A stretch of DNA of 64,000 nt from the NCBI GenBank assembly GCA_020543525.1, contig JAHYIO010000039.1:2046001-2110000 (forward strand). Direction: 5' to 3'. The notes under the pieces are model-generated. The model searched no databases and was not told where the DNA came from. It saw nothing but the letters and a program-made list of their open reading frames with translations. The position numbers were made by a program, and so were the translations under genes. Positions within the stretch are counted from its first letter, which is position 1. The number at the start of each line of letters is the position of its first letter. Shown here piece after piece: positions 46,341 through 57,683 of this stretch. Origin of the DNA: Coriolopsis trogii. Its lineage: Eukaryota > Basidiomycota > Agaricomycetes > Polyporales > Polyporaceae.

Positions 46341-47399
46341 CTGTAGAGCCCAGGAAAGCCCATAGCCGATTATCTATTGGAATCGTTATATTTGCACTTC
46401 AACGGTAGGACGTGATGTGCGGCTCAGGTACACACTTGAGGTCCTGCACTTGAGATGGCGGGATAAACAAATGTCAGCGGAGCAATGGGGTCAGAGTCCA
46501 GACGGACGCTCTACACATACAGTAGGGAAATAGGAACGGGGCTTGGGGACGACATACTGTGAGCCGCCAGTCGTGCGTCTGTTCTCAATCTTACGATGAC
46601 GCTATATACTCCTGCATGCCGCACAGTGTCAATGCGTTAGCTTCATGTATGCTATAATTGGGTGCTCACATTGTGTGATCCGATTAAGCGGAGGTGGGCC
46701 ATCTCCGAAGCAAGGCAAGTCAGAACTTCCTGTGCTCTCAGACCCTCCTGGTATCCGTTTGAGTTGCAAGTATGACAGAGATCTCGCCGTTAGAAAGCGT
46801 CAACAATGATCATCCCAGTACTAGACTTCTCCTTTACTGTGACTTTGATGAGAGACTTACGCCGTGATACTGCAGAATGCACCGGCCAGACGCCTTTCAA
46901 ACAAACGGATCACAGAGTGCAAGGTCCACCCACTCTTGAAATCAGGGTAGTAAGATTTTGCGATCGATTCGTAAGGTGAAGAAGCAGGAAGAGAACAACA
47001 CACGCACGACCCCAAAGTTAGGGTTTGCTTTATCAGGAATTCTCGGCGCCAGTACCTACCAGTAAACACCCCCGTAGCGGCGACCGCGTTTACCACTACA
47101 ACCGTGACAACCGCCACACAGCTACAAGGGATACACTCATAGCACTATATGCAAGGCCCCAGGCTCACATTCGGGGTTACGAAGTCGCTATCTTCACTTG
47201 GAGTCCGATACAGGGTCGTTGAAGCGGCGTCCTCGACGGCGTGTAGGCATCTGGCGCTGGTCTTCTGAGCCGTACGACATGGAACAAGTGCACAACCGCC
47301 CAAAAAAGGGGGAGATCATGAGTCCAGTCTTCGCAAACCGCACGGTCTGTCCGAGCCGACCCTTATGGCCGAGCGCCGCCTTGCATACTTCACGGAAGC
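46341..47399. other. Upstream region of D5
   Basis: This probably contains first exons and promoter of D5 on the minus strand. A 260-nt open minus-strand frame (46857-47117) ends at a possible splice donor but lacks a clear match to DUF6534 N-termini. Confidence 0.35.
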
Positions 47400-47720
47400 C
47401 ACTGGTGCATCAGCTTCTGCGGTATGGAAGACAAAAACACGAGAGAACAAGAACCTCAAGTAGGATGGGCGCGGTGGGAATGGGGAGAGCATTCCCTACG
47501 CATGGAATCCTGATACCTGTGCGCTTCACCATGCCTCGTGTTCGCACCCCATTTATACCTCGAGGTGCGCGAGAATGGCACTGCATGCGCCCCTGAACAT
47601 CAATCATCCTTCGCCTGCAACGATTCTCTCCGATTTTTATGCCATTTGTGTGGTCTTGGCAGACGATCTTTAGGATACAGTCGGAAACATTTTTATTCCC
47701 GTCTGCGTCCTAAAGAGCGA
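47400..47720 (+). repeat. Dispersed repeat H, copy C
   Basis: It aligns with 1880-2200 and ends in the same hairpin (47668-47715), whose left arm differs from copies A and B by one base (TCGG for ACGG). The arms still pair. Confidence 0.6.
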
Positions 47721-48139
47721 CTCTCGAGCCCATCATCCTTGGAGTAATGCTGCCGTTTGTCATCACACTATCTTATTCTATCTTAATAGCTCGCCGGTCA
47801 CTATTGATCACGGATTCAAGTAGGCCTGTCATGTCTCTTGCGAAGCGCAGCGATAATAGGCAGGGCGAATGTGTCATATGCTTAATTAACACCAATCTAT
47901 TTGCGTTGTGTCCAGACTAAGACACGAGCAACGAGCAACATGAGCACTGTATACAGGTCCCCCCATGACTAGGAAATGCTACTGAGGACAAGGGTCGAGG
48001 GCTATGGCCCCCATTCACATCAGCGCGTACCGAAAACATTCCAGCTCCCCCATCGAATTCCGATATTCCTGGATGCCAGGATGATGCCAGGACGTGATCC
48101 GCAAGTTTCATGGTGACAATCAGCGTCCAGGAGTGCAAT
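47721..48139. other. Intergenic, nothing recognised
   Basis: It follows the H repeat. No gene recognised. Confidence 0.35.
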
Positions 48140-49605
48140 GCTATGAAGCGTGATGATGCGAAGTAGGCGAGGTGGGCGACATATGCACAGGAGACGTGGG
48201 CAAGTACTTCATACCGCGGTGAAGCGCGTCTGAACGAGTCTCGTGAATGAACAACACGGCGAAGTCGTGCTGAACGACGGCGGCTAGGAGATTGTGACGG
48301 CCAGATGTTGGTGAGTATCGCGGACTTGTGGGCAAATAACCCAGCAATGCCGAGTCATAACAGAGGGTTGGCGAGTATTCCGAGCGCGGTCGTGAACTGC
48401 CACCGCATATGGAGACGTGGGGGAGTACACGTTGACAGCGTTCGGGCTATATCTAGCTGTGGCAGCGACATCCCTCTCCGGCCTCCAGCGCTGCACGCGA
48501 CATGGTCGACAATAACATCCTCGAACATGTCGATGTCGAGCGCGACGTCGAACGCCCCTGTGCCCATAGGCGCTTCTCGCCAACGGCCGCAGCCTCCATG
48601 AGGATCGACAGTCTCCTCGAAGGAAGAGAGCATGAGCGCGCCTGTGTCGGCGTGATTGATATCATGACGTAGGATGGCCATGGGCGTAATCAATGTGGCA
48701 TCAGATCACGGAGCAGGTTGAAAAGACGGTAGTCGACGTAGGAACCATAGACCTCGATGACACCGCTGAGCTCCTTCATGGTTGCAGCCGACGCGGCTTC
48801 GGTACCCGCATGGCGGCAAAGGTCTCCATGCAGCTGTTTGAGTACGGCCTATTGGAGTCCACACCGTCGATGCGCACGACGGTCTGACACCGTCCGTCTC
48901 GAGCACCCGATCCTTCTCTTCGTGGGCGCTGATGTTACGAGCGAGTGTGATGACGACCTTGTCGTACCACAAAAGGAAGACACGCTGAATGTCGGGGGTC
49001 TCACGGGTCTGCAGCGTCGAGCAAAGTGTTCACGAGTTGCATAAGGCCGACCTGGCCGAGATCCTCTTCGTCCTTGTCGGCACCACCGAGTACATGACAA
49101 CGGATGACAAGCTTCTCCGAGTTTCTCCAGGTGATCTTCACTCCGTATGGCGAAGCCTGGTGTTGGAGCGCTGAGCTACCCAATACGCAAAAGGAGTTAT
49201 GGTGAGTTTGTGGTCGATCATCCCAGCACGGTCGAGCTCCAGACGGAGGAGTTACGGCGACATGAGATGCAGTTTCTGCTCGACCTCGTCGTCAGCGATG
49301 GCAAAGAAGGCGTGAACAAGATCACCATATAAGATACCGAGGCGCGACAGGGAGAATGTCCTTTCCAGGCTGCGCGTCCACTCACACTTGAGTGAAGAAG
49401 ATGGTGGTGATGATATGCGGCATAATAGGTGTCTACGTGCGCTACTTGCAACTGCGAGACGACGGATATCATCATAACACAACCGAACAGGACATATGTA
49501 CGTTCTTCGCGACGTATCCCTCCTTCCAATAGTGTTGTTGGGGAAAGCCGGCTCGCAGGCATACCGCGACGTGCTCTGTCCTCGCCGCAACCATGGCCTA
49601 CTCAT
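48140..49605 (-). pseudogene. Decayed RNA polymerase II largest subunit (RPB1) 3' segment
   Basis: In shifting minus-strand frames the sequence reads, in RPB1 order: HAFFAIADDEVEQKLHLMSP (about 49290), KLVIRCHV (about 49100), [37 protein letters not shown] (about 48640), [20 protein letters not shown] (about 48550), VYSPTSPYA, and CTD-type heptads YLPTSPRYSPTS and YLPTSPVHMSPTSPTS (48150-48340). Many frameshifts and stops break it, so it cannot encode a polymerase subunit. Introns and exons cannot be told apart with certainty. It covers only the C-terminal part of the protein, so it is a partial duplicate, not a lost native gene. Confidence 0.85.
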
Positions 49606-50155
49606 AGGACCATGGTGCTACCCAGCGACAAAACGACGTCGCACTCAATAGCGCCACAATAGGCGTACAGACAGAATATAGGGGTGAAAAGAACGTAGGT
49701 ATCCACGCAAACAACCAGAGCACCGCTCGTGCAGGTACCACCCGCTCTCTGTCCATGTACAACGCGCGCCGAGCGTTCCTCTCCCCGTGGAGACGTCCTC
49801 GACATGCACCCCCGCGGGGCACGCGTGTGATTCTACAGGTTGCCGCCAGCCTCTGAAGCCCATTCCTCAGCTGACTGCGACAGTCACCCCACGGTGGACC
49901 CATCTGCATGGTAGTCGCAACGCGCGTCGAGCACTCCGCTCCCCTCGAAGCAGATGTACTTGACATGTACCCCAGTGCGCATCGCGATTGCTGGGCTGCC
50001 ACCAATCTCTGAGAACCACGTCTCAGCGAGCTGCGACCGCCACCCCATGGTGGGGACTTGCGCGATTGGATATGCTCGTGGATGCTCACGGCACGCATAC
50101 GGTCTGAAATTGGGGGGGGAAAGAGAACGGCGGACGTACCTCTTTGCGCCTTGAA
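49598..50155 (-). repeat. Dispersed repeat R, copy 2 (inverted)
   Basis: Its reverse complement aligns with 13862-14420, with the same two internal units and a shared upstream block (CAAAGAGGTACGTC). It directly abuts the RPB1 relic on one side. Confidence 0.7.
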
Positions 50156-50857
50156 TGCCAAGTCGATGCCGCCTGTCACTCCTGGTTGTCGGATATGTTC
50201 GCGAGTGCAACGAGAACACTGCAGAGACCGTAGGTAGAGCCAATTGTGTGGAGATACCTTGATCAAGAGCAGTACGGTCGAGAGTGAATGCAAGTGCAAG
50301 GAGGCAACCCAGACCGTGGAAGGCGAGTTTTGTTCCGGCGCAGTCTGTCCCTTCGAACGGTAGTTCAAAACGAGTATTCTGAACTTTGCGCGGTCCAGCA
50401 CGAGTTCTCGGGTGGTAGGAGTCGACGCAAGAGTAACAATACGCGTCGCGGTCTCCTGAGTCGGAAGAATCGGATGATCGGAAAACTCCGGAGTGTGCGC
50501 TCTCCCTCGCTGCTCGACATGCTCTGCTGCTGCCATTTGTCTGAGGGAACTATCTCATAGCGTAGCCGATGAGACACAGTACTATATATGTCAACGCTCG
50601 AGCTGCTTCTATTGTGCACTGTTCGTATTACCCTGAACAGAACCGCGACGCAAGCCGCGACGATGTCGGAATGAATCCAGTATCAGAGCGTCCATGACAA
50701 AGTCGGCGGTGGTAGAAGATACAGCCAACAGGGCTTGAATGACATCCAGCCATGTTCCCTGCGCTCCTGTGCCTGTGTGCCAGCCACACCATTCGCACCA
50801 TCGTCCGAGGATTTCTATGACGGAGAAGAATCAGTAACGATCCTGTTCGACTGTCGC
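50156..50857. other. Intergenic between repeat R and D6
   Basis: A minus-strand frame is open for several hundred bases with no family match. It includes the 3' flank of D6. Confidence 0.35.
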
Positions 50858-53065
50858 TCAGCGCACGTACCAAACAGACGAGACACTACCGTCTCCGTTC
50901 AAGGACTGCTTGATGTTAAGCACGCCCACGCCCCCGGGGGTCATCAGCGTCTGCGGCATGACCTTCAGCTCCATGCCTCGGGGACCGTGGTCGCTGTCCC
51001 CGTGCGTCTCGACGTACTGGACCAAAGGGGGGTGAGATGAGAACACAGACGCCGGAGTGCTAGGACAGGACACACCTCCTCGACGCCGACCTCCACGCGC
51101 CGGTGGGCTGAACCGGTCGTCGCGCGCGGGCTGCGCTTCGCGATGGTGGACGAGAAAGGAGTCGTTGCGTCCTTGACCATGCCGCGGTTGATGAGAGACT
51201 GGCGGGTGTTCAGTCTGGTGCGGCAGGACGGTCAGATCGGGTATGCGTGGAGTGGGATGTAGGGCACGTACGAGACCAGGAACGTGATGGAGTACACTGT
51301 CAGGCATAGACAACGCGTGAGTCGATCACGGCTACGAGTTGAAGAGTACGGAAGGGGAGAAACGCACACTTGGTCAAGATGATGGATATTGCTGTGAAGA
51401 TGAGGTTGTCCGGCCAGACGAGAGCCTGCGGGTCAGTGCAATCAGCGACCTAAGGGACGTAACACGCGTCGATGTGGTACTTACGAAAGTCACGTTCAAG
51501 ATATTGAACACGCTGAGTTGTATCGTCAAGCGTGCTGGACAGGGCAAATTTAGGCGAGGCAAACGTACCAGATGATGAGACCTTGAAAGACAAGTCAGAG
51601 ATGGGAAGCGAGTATCAGGCTCAGTAGGGCGCACTCACCACTGCTGATCGTATACGTAATGAGGATGTCGAGCATCGAGTCCGTGCTGAGGTGACAAGTA
51701 AGACGGTGCGACGGTGCAGTCAAGTATCACTGTAATGTAATACTCACCGACTAATCCCAGTATGGTTCGTTCGCAGAAAGAATAACAAGGCCGCGGTCAT
51801 CATGAGATCGCTAGCCATAATCATGGAGGATCCCATTGAGGAAAGCCACTAACAGCAACACGATTGAGTGGTGTCGGGGATTAGCTGATGAACGAGACAC
51901 TATACCGAGAACTTCAGGAAGTCATCGATCGTCTTTGACTGCCATCTGGGGGAACACGATTGCTTGTGAGCGTATGTTGTTGTGCCTAGCGCAAATCACG
52001 TACCCTAGACCTGTAAATGCTGGAAGGATGTCGAGTCGATGATCGTTTGCAAGCCCCATAGAAATGTCTTACCGATATAGCACCCTGATAGATGTAAGCG
52101 GGCGTTCGGAGACGATACCACATGGAGTACGCACCAGCGAATGCAAGAGTCAAGGCGCCCGCCACAACGGCCAGAATCCTGAATCTCTTGTCGACTGTCA
52201 AGCACTCAGTTGGCCCCGCATATGCGACAATGAACGAGCTGCCGTACCCTTGTAAACGCGACGAGCGAAGAACCTTGAGTTCGGTCGGGTTGGTCAGTTA
52301 CTCGTACGTGTACGTGAAGCGAATACTCACATTTGAGTTATGACCGCCGTTATGCTCTGCAAAAATTGACGTTCGATCAGCGGACGCAACACGGACACGA
52401 CGTGAGCGTGGGGCTAACGCACACCAGGAACGGGGAGGAGCTGAGCGACGACAGAGTCAGAAATAGTTAAGATGCAAATGAAGTCATATTGACCTTCAAG
52501 GACCTGCACGAACCGATCAGAAACTCGTCCAACGGCTACGACTCGAAGGGAATCTCACCAGGCAGGAGCGGATAGCAGCACCAGGGGATTAAAGTAGTTG
52601 GTAACGCACATATAGTAACTGTAACGAAGATTAGCTGCCGCTCGACACAACGTCAACAGCCCTTCGACGTACACATAATGCAGTGTGAGGGCTGAGTTGA
52701 TCGTCTCAACGGCACTACACTCGGCAAGTCGTCCTGAGATTCGCGGCCATGTCAGATCGAGGACGGACTTACGCGAGGATTATGACCTGCAACAAAATGC
52801 ATATGGTCAGGTCAGTGAAGCAGCAGGTAAATACGAGCAGATGACGTACCCAAGTCTTGAGCCACGCTGGATCTTTTGGAAAAAGACGAAAGTATTGAAT
52901 CATTTGTAGGTAGACGATGCCTTGCAAGCTGCAATCTCCGTTCAGTATGAGGGTGCCAAGGACTACTCATCACTCTTACAGAAGTCCGACGGATGATCCC
53001 AGGAGATAGGCCCCTAGTGTGTTGTCCAGGGCCGGGATGGAAGGAGCGGCGGTTGCTGGGTCCAT
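50858..53065 (-). CDS. DUF6534 multi-pass membrane protein (D6)
   Basis: The start is ATG 53065 (MDPATAAPSIPALDNTLGAY). Exons follow with LQGIVYLQMIQYFRLFPKDP, WLKTWVIILAAVETINSALT, YYMCVTNYFNPLVLLSAPAW, SITAVITQ, FFARRVYK, RFRILAVVAGALTLAFA, SMIMASDLMMTAALLFFLRT, NHTGISR, TDSMLDILITYTISSGLI, LVWPDNLIFTAISIILTK, VYSITFLVSL and NTRQSLINRG. The tail ends GSVSSVWYVR at TGA 50858-50860. This is the classical form of the family (DNTLGAYLLG start, NHTGI-RTDSMLD loop, SLINRG end) and is distant from D1-D4. Seven membrane helices are expected. Frame maintained through all exons checked. Confidence 0.85.
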
Positions 53066-54566
53066 GGATGGCAAGTCCAGCAGAGTACGGATAAGAGCGG
53101 GAACACGGCAGATACTTATAGGGTCCCAGGATCTGCGTGGATGAAGGCAGAATATTGGCTGATATCTGAGGTGGAAGACGGCGACGGCGGGTGCAGAAGG
53201 TCGGCCTGAGGAAGGTTGCTAAGCCGTCGAGAGGACCCTCAGTAGCATATCTACCGATGGCCGCTGATGGTATTTTCATTGGAGGAAACACTCGTGTGAC
53301 TGCATGCAGACGTTCACGAGGTCTGGACTGTCGGTGGTTGAACGTTGAGGCCTGAGGCAGTGCGGGCTGAGGTCACTGCGCCAGCGCTGCCAAATCAATT
53401 GGCGCGCACGGAGCTGGGCAGGCACACTAGCGGGTGCGCATCAACCCCCCATAATAAAAATTGACTCCATATGGATGGATCCTCCGTCCGTAGTTCCAGT
53501 CCGGATCAGAATATTCTGCGACTGTCGCTACAGATGTATCTTTATTCGGACACGTGACGTAGCAAGCCAATCCGACTGCCGCGGATGTCCCCATCGCCGC
53601 GCCTCCCTGTTGCTATACTACACGACCTCTTGCCTCCTCCTAGCTGCAGTCTCCTGCTACCGCTCTTCCGTATGCTTCAAGTGCTGTACTGGGGGAGGGG
53701 TCTGTAGGTATGTGGTTTGGCGGACTGCTTGCCGAATGCTTCAATGAATAATGGATATGATGGTGCACACCCCCTCGGATTGGCTGCAGCCAAATGAGGC
53801 ATCATAGACGCCTTAACGGCAAGTTCTTCGCTACCGCGTCCACTTTCTGCCGCAATCTCAATTGGCTGCTCGCACTCTATTTCCTTCTATTCCTCGCTAA
53901 ACTCAGTCTAACATCACCCCATATCTAATGCGCCACATTGCATAGGTACGGCATCTATTATGGGCTATTATGGGCCAATGGAGGGAGCCGACTCGGAGCG
54001 CAGGAGGGTCCCCGACGCAGGAGTCGTACCTGTGACTGCAGACGGGGATGTATCCATCTGGCATCGCGGGGTACACGTCTCCTCACATGTCCTCGATACG
54101 CTCTACTGCAAAGGCAACAGGCAGCATATTCTGTAGAAACTTCAAGATCTCGGGAAGAGGTCAAGAGGACGAGCACATCTTCCGGCGATGTTCGAAAGCT
54201 TCGAGCGCGGCTGGGCAGGGTCTGCGGTGCCGGCTGCAGTCGAACCCTCTTTTTTTCCCCATCCATCTGCCCCGCCAAGGATCCACTTGCACACATTTGG
54301 CACGTAGAATATATGATATACAGCGGAACGGGCCCTGCCCCGTATGGCTCCCCTCCCGACGCGCCGAGGCCTCGAGCTCTTCAAGCGGCTCGAACTATCA
54401 TCCTTGTTGCCATGTCATTCGAATAGACCGGTCGGCCGCACGCTAGCTCTGCCCTCGAGGCGTGACTCTTGTTAAGAAACCTCCGCTAGTAGCTGAGCGG
54501 CGCATTTCCCCCAAGACCAACAGTGGCCTCAACACTTCACAATCCGTATACCTCCTCTCTTGACGA
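53066..54566. other. Divergent intergenic region, D6 / GMC2
   Basis: This contains promoters of both genes. A perfect 14-bp palindrome TTGGCTGCAGCCAA lies at 53780-53793. Open frames at 53938-54446 overlap on both strands and match nothing. Confidence 0.4.
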
Positions 54567-57227
54567 ATGGGTCATACGTCATCCACGCTCCCCGCCAATC
54601 CAGCCACCTATGCCACTCCGTTCGTCCCAGCGGAGTCGAATATCGTAACCGAAGAAGAGTCCTCGAAATGGGCTTCATTTGACTATGTCATAGTGGGCGG
54701 AGGTGCGTTGCAAGGACAACTACCCCGCTGTAGACTTCCTGACAACATTCCTTAGGTGCTGCCGGGTGCGTTCTGGCGTCGAGACTATCGGAAGATCGCG
54801 ATACCACAGTCTTGCTCCTCGAAGCTGGCAACAAGTGAGCCGTCCCTCCATGAGAGTCCCAGTCTCCGCATATCTTATACGATCGTTCCCTCAGTCAGAA
54901 AGGTGTTCTATTCAGTCGCATTCCTCTCGCATTTGCGGAGATGCTCAGGGGTCCGTATGATTGGCGTTACAGCTCGACGTAGGTCAATCACGAGTCTCTC
55001 TGGTACGATGGGCCCTCATTCCCACTCGTTTTAGCCCACAGAAGCATTTGCAGGGACGGACCATCGAGTTTCCGAGAGGGAAGATACTAGGGGGTACCAG
55101 GTGAGCCCATTCTACTCCGACTGTCAACGCGTACGAATGCGTTCTCATCACTCGTCCACTCTAGTTCAATAAACGCCATGATCTATCATCAATGCGACCC
55201 CGAAGGTGTGATCCAACCACGCCTATTGCTTGTCGATCGTTTGTTAATATGAGATCCAGACTACGACGCCTGGGAGAGCCGCGGCGCCAAGGGCTGGGGC
55301 TCGGAGACCATGAAGACGTGCGTGAAGCATCGCTCATCGTGACATTCTCCTGACTCCACGCCAGCTACTTCGAGAAGATGCAGAAAGGCGGACCGAAGGT
55401 ATCAACTAATCTTCCCCTGGCGGTGAGTATCCCTCTTTCGGTGTGACGCATTGGATTCATTGTAGTCAACCAGCCTGTCTCCGAAGCCGTTCTGGATGCC
55501 GCCGAGAAGATGGGGATACCGCGCCGCACGTAAGCACACACCAGTCACAAGGTCGCTTCACCTCATCCGTTTTCTCTCAATACAGGAACTTCAACACGCG
55601 CGAGGGCACGACGGGTGCTGGCGCCTTCTACGGAGCAGTAGACGAGAAGCACGAGAGTACGCATGTTCCTCACCGGTTAACCTCCGACTGGCGAGACGTC
55701 CTCACTATCTCTCGTTCTCTATCCAGGAAGCTCTTCGGCAACTTCGTACCTGTCTCCAGAGGTCCGCCAGAGACCCAACCTGACAATCGCGGTCTGCGTG
55801 CACACAGAGCGTATCCTGTTCACTACCGGGGCCGATGGCTCGGTCCGCGCCGTCGGCGCGCAGATATCGTCCACTCGCGATGGACCGAAGTTCGCAGTGA
55901 GGGCCAAGCGCGAGGTGGTCATCAGCAGCGGAGTGTTCGGCTCCCCTCAGCTACTCCTCCTTTCCGGGCTCGGTCCTGCTGAAGACCTCAAGAAACTGAA
56001 CATCCCTGTTGTGCGCGATCTCCCCGCAGTAGGAAGAGGGCTACTTGATGTACGTCGTCCTCACCCTCTCGGGCCCTCACACTGGTCACTTCGGCTGATA
56101 CTACCCGTTGCAGCATGTGACGCCCGGAAGCATCGTATTTCGCGCAAAACCAGGCGTGACCTGGGACCACATCACCCAGAGCAAACCTTCCAGCGCGTTG
56201 GCACTCCTGCGGTGGTTACTGTTTGGGAGCGGGCCTATGAGTGCTCTGTGTGCGCAAATCGCCATATTTACTCGCTCTGACGACAAGAGGTAGTGTTGTT
56301 TTTGCACGAGGTCGTATCGCCGCTGACAGTGCTCTCCAGCCTGCCGTATGGTAAGGACTTGCCCGTCGTCGATACGTGCTCCGGCCCCACCGCTCCCGAT
56401 TTGGAGTACTTGATTTTCCCTATGGCTATCATCAATTACGGTACAGATTTCCCACCCAAGGGGGATTACGGTATCTCGGTGGTACGTCCAGTTTTCCAGC
56501 CCGGTTCTGCCACCTTTCAACGATGATCGCAGGGCCCCATACTTCTCAAACCATTGAGTTCCGGAACGGTCTCCCTTCGCACGAATAGCGTGTACGACGC
56601 TCCCTTGATCGATCCGAAGTACGCGCTCCGTTTGTTGTGGCATTTTATCGGCGCTGACGGCCTCCCAACAGCTTCTTCGCAGAGCAGAGTGACGTGAACG
56701 TCGCCATCCGGTCTGTGCGTCTGATGCTGCATCTCGCGCGCACGCCTCCCCTGTCCAATGTGCTCGACCTCCGCAACTACGAGACCATGCCGAAGGACCC
56801 AGAGTATGCCGATTACTACTGGATCGGGGACGCCGACCCGGACAAGGTGCGCACATGCAATGTCTACACCTGCGCTTCATGCGTATGCTCACTTCCTGGC
56901 CGACATATCAGGTTTCGGACGAAGATATCGAGGCGTTCATTCGGAAGTACGCACAGTCGTCCACACACCCAGTGCGTCATGCTCGTCTCACTGATACCTG
57001 TGCTCGCTTACTGAACGGACCGTGTTGGTCTCCAGACGTCGTCCGCGCGCATGGGACAGGACCCTGCCACGAGCGTGGTCGACCCTCTGCTGCGTGTGCA
57101 TGGCATAGAGGGGCTCCGGGTCGTCGACGCGTCCGTCTTCCCCGACCAAGTGTCCGGCCACCCGTGTGTTCCCGTTATGGCTGTCGCCGAGCGTGCGGCG
57201 GATCTCATCAAGGGCGTGTTGTCCTGA
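54567..57227 (+). CDS. GMC-family FAD oxidoreductase, aryl-alcohol-oxidase type (GMC2)
   Basis: The start is ATG 54567 ([18 protein letters not shown]) and the stop TGA 57225-57227. Exons: [234 protein letters not shown] and [13 protein letters not shown]. The end has [23 protein letters not shown]-binding and both catalytic histidines are present. The intron pattern matches GMC1. No signal peptide; MGxxxS start as in GMC1. The shortened segment before PVSEAV is shared with GMC1. Intact. Confidence 0.9.
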
Positions 57228-57683
57228 GGCATCTTTACGATTTCCAATTCTATGAAATAAACATCGAAACCCTCGAGTTTATCGTCTACGTCGATGGGCG
57301 AGGTATACTCCATGGCTCGGCTCTATGACTTGCCAACGACGCGTTTCCTTACGAGCGTAAACCCAAGTGGGACGCGGTTCAGCTGTGTTCAGGCCCAAGG
57401 AAGGGCATCCCTGTGTGATCGGTGCGTTATTGCTGCGGTACGAGCGTTGAAACGAACGCGCCGCTCAACACCGCCCATCATCGTCATGGTCGCAAAACCA
57501 TTCACTTTGGTGCGCCGTGGCCGAGCGTGAGCAGAACGTCCTGCCTCGGACTACCTCACCTTATATCCACATCGGCGGTGTGTAGCAGAGTTGAGTCTGT
57601 GACGGCTTGAGCATCGACGCGGGGTGGCCACATTGCGAGACGAACGTGGAGAAAGTGGACAGTTTGCGTGCGCACGCAGATAT
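57228..57683. other. Convergent intergenic region, GMC2 / ICMT2
   Basis: From about 57430 on this is homologous, inverted, to the 3' flank of ICMT1 (about 31760-32000), marking an ICMT segmental duplication that includes flanking DNA. Confidence 0.55.

Noticed and set aside
46857..47117. Confident first exon of D5
   Set aside because: It ends at a possible donor but its sequence does not match DUF6534 N-termini, so the D5 start is left open.
49598..50536. 312-codon minus-strand frame as a gene
   Set aside because: Most of it lies in dispersed repeat R, and a matching frame in the other copy is interrupted; the open frame reflects GC-rich repeat sequence.
53938..54446. Two overlapping plus-strand frames before GMC2
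   Set aside because: They compete for the same bases, have no family resemblance and lie where the GMC2 promoter should be.
55268..55530. GMC2 as a pseudogene because of the missing loop and an apparent frame conflict before NQPVSEAV
   Set aside because: Using the AG of …AACCAG as acceptor keeps the frame (GCG|CCT GTC TCC), and GMC1 has the same arrangement, so the gene is intact.
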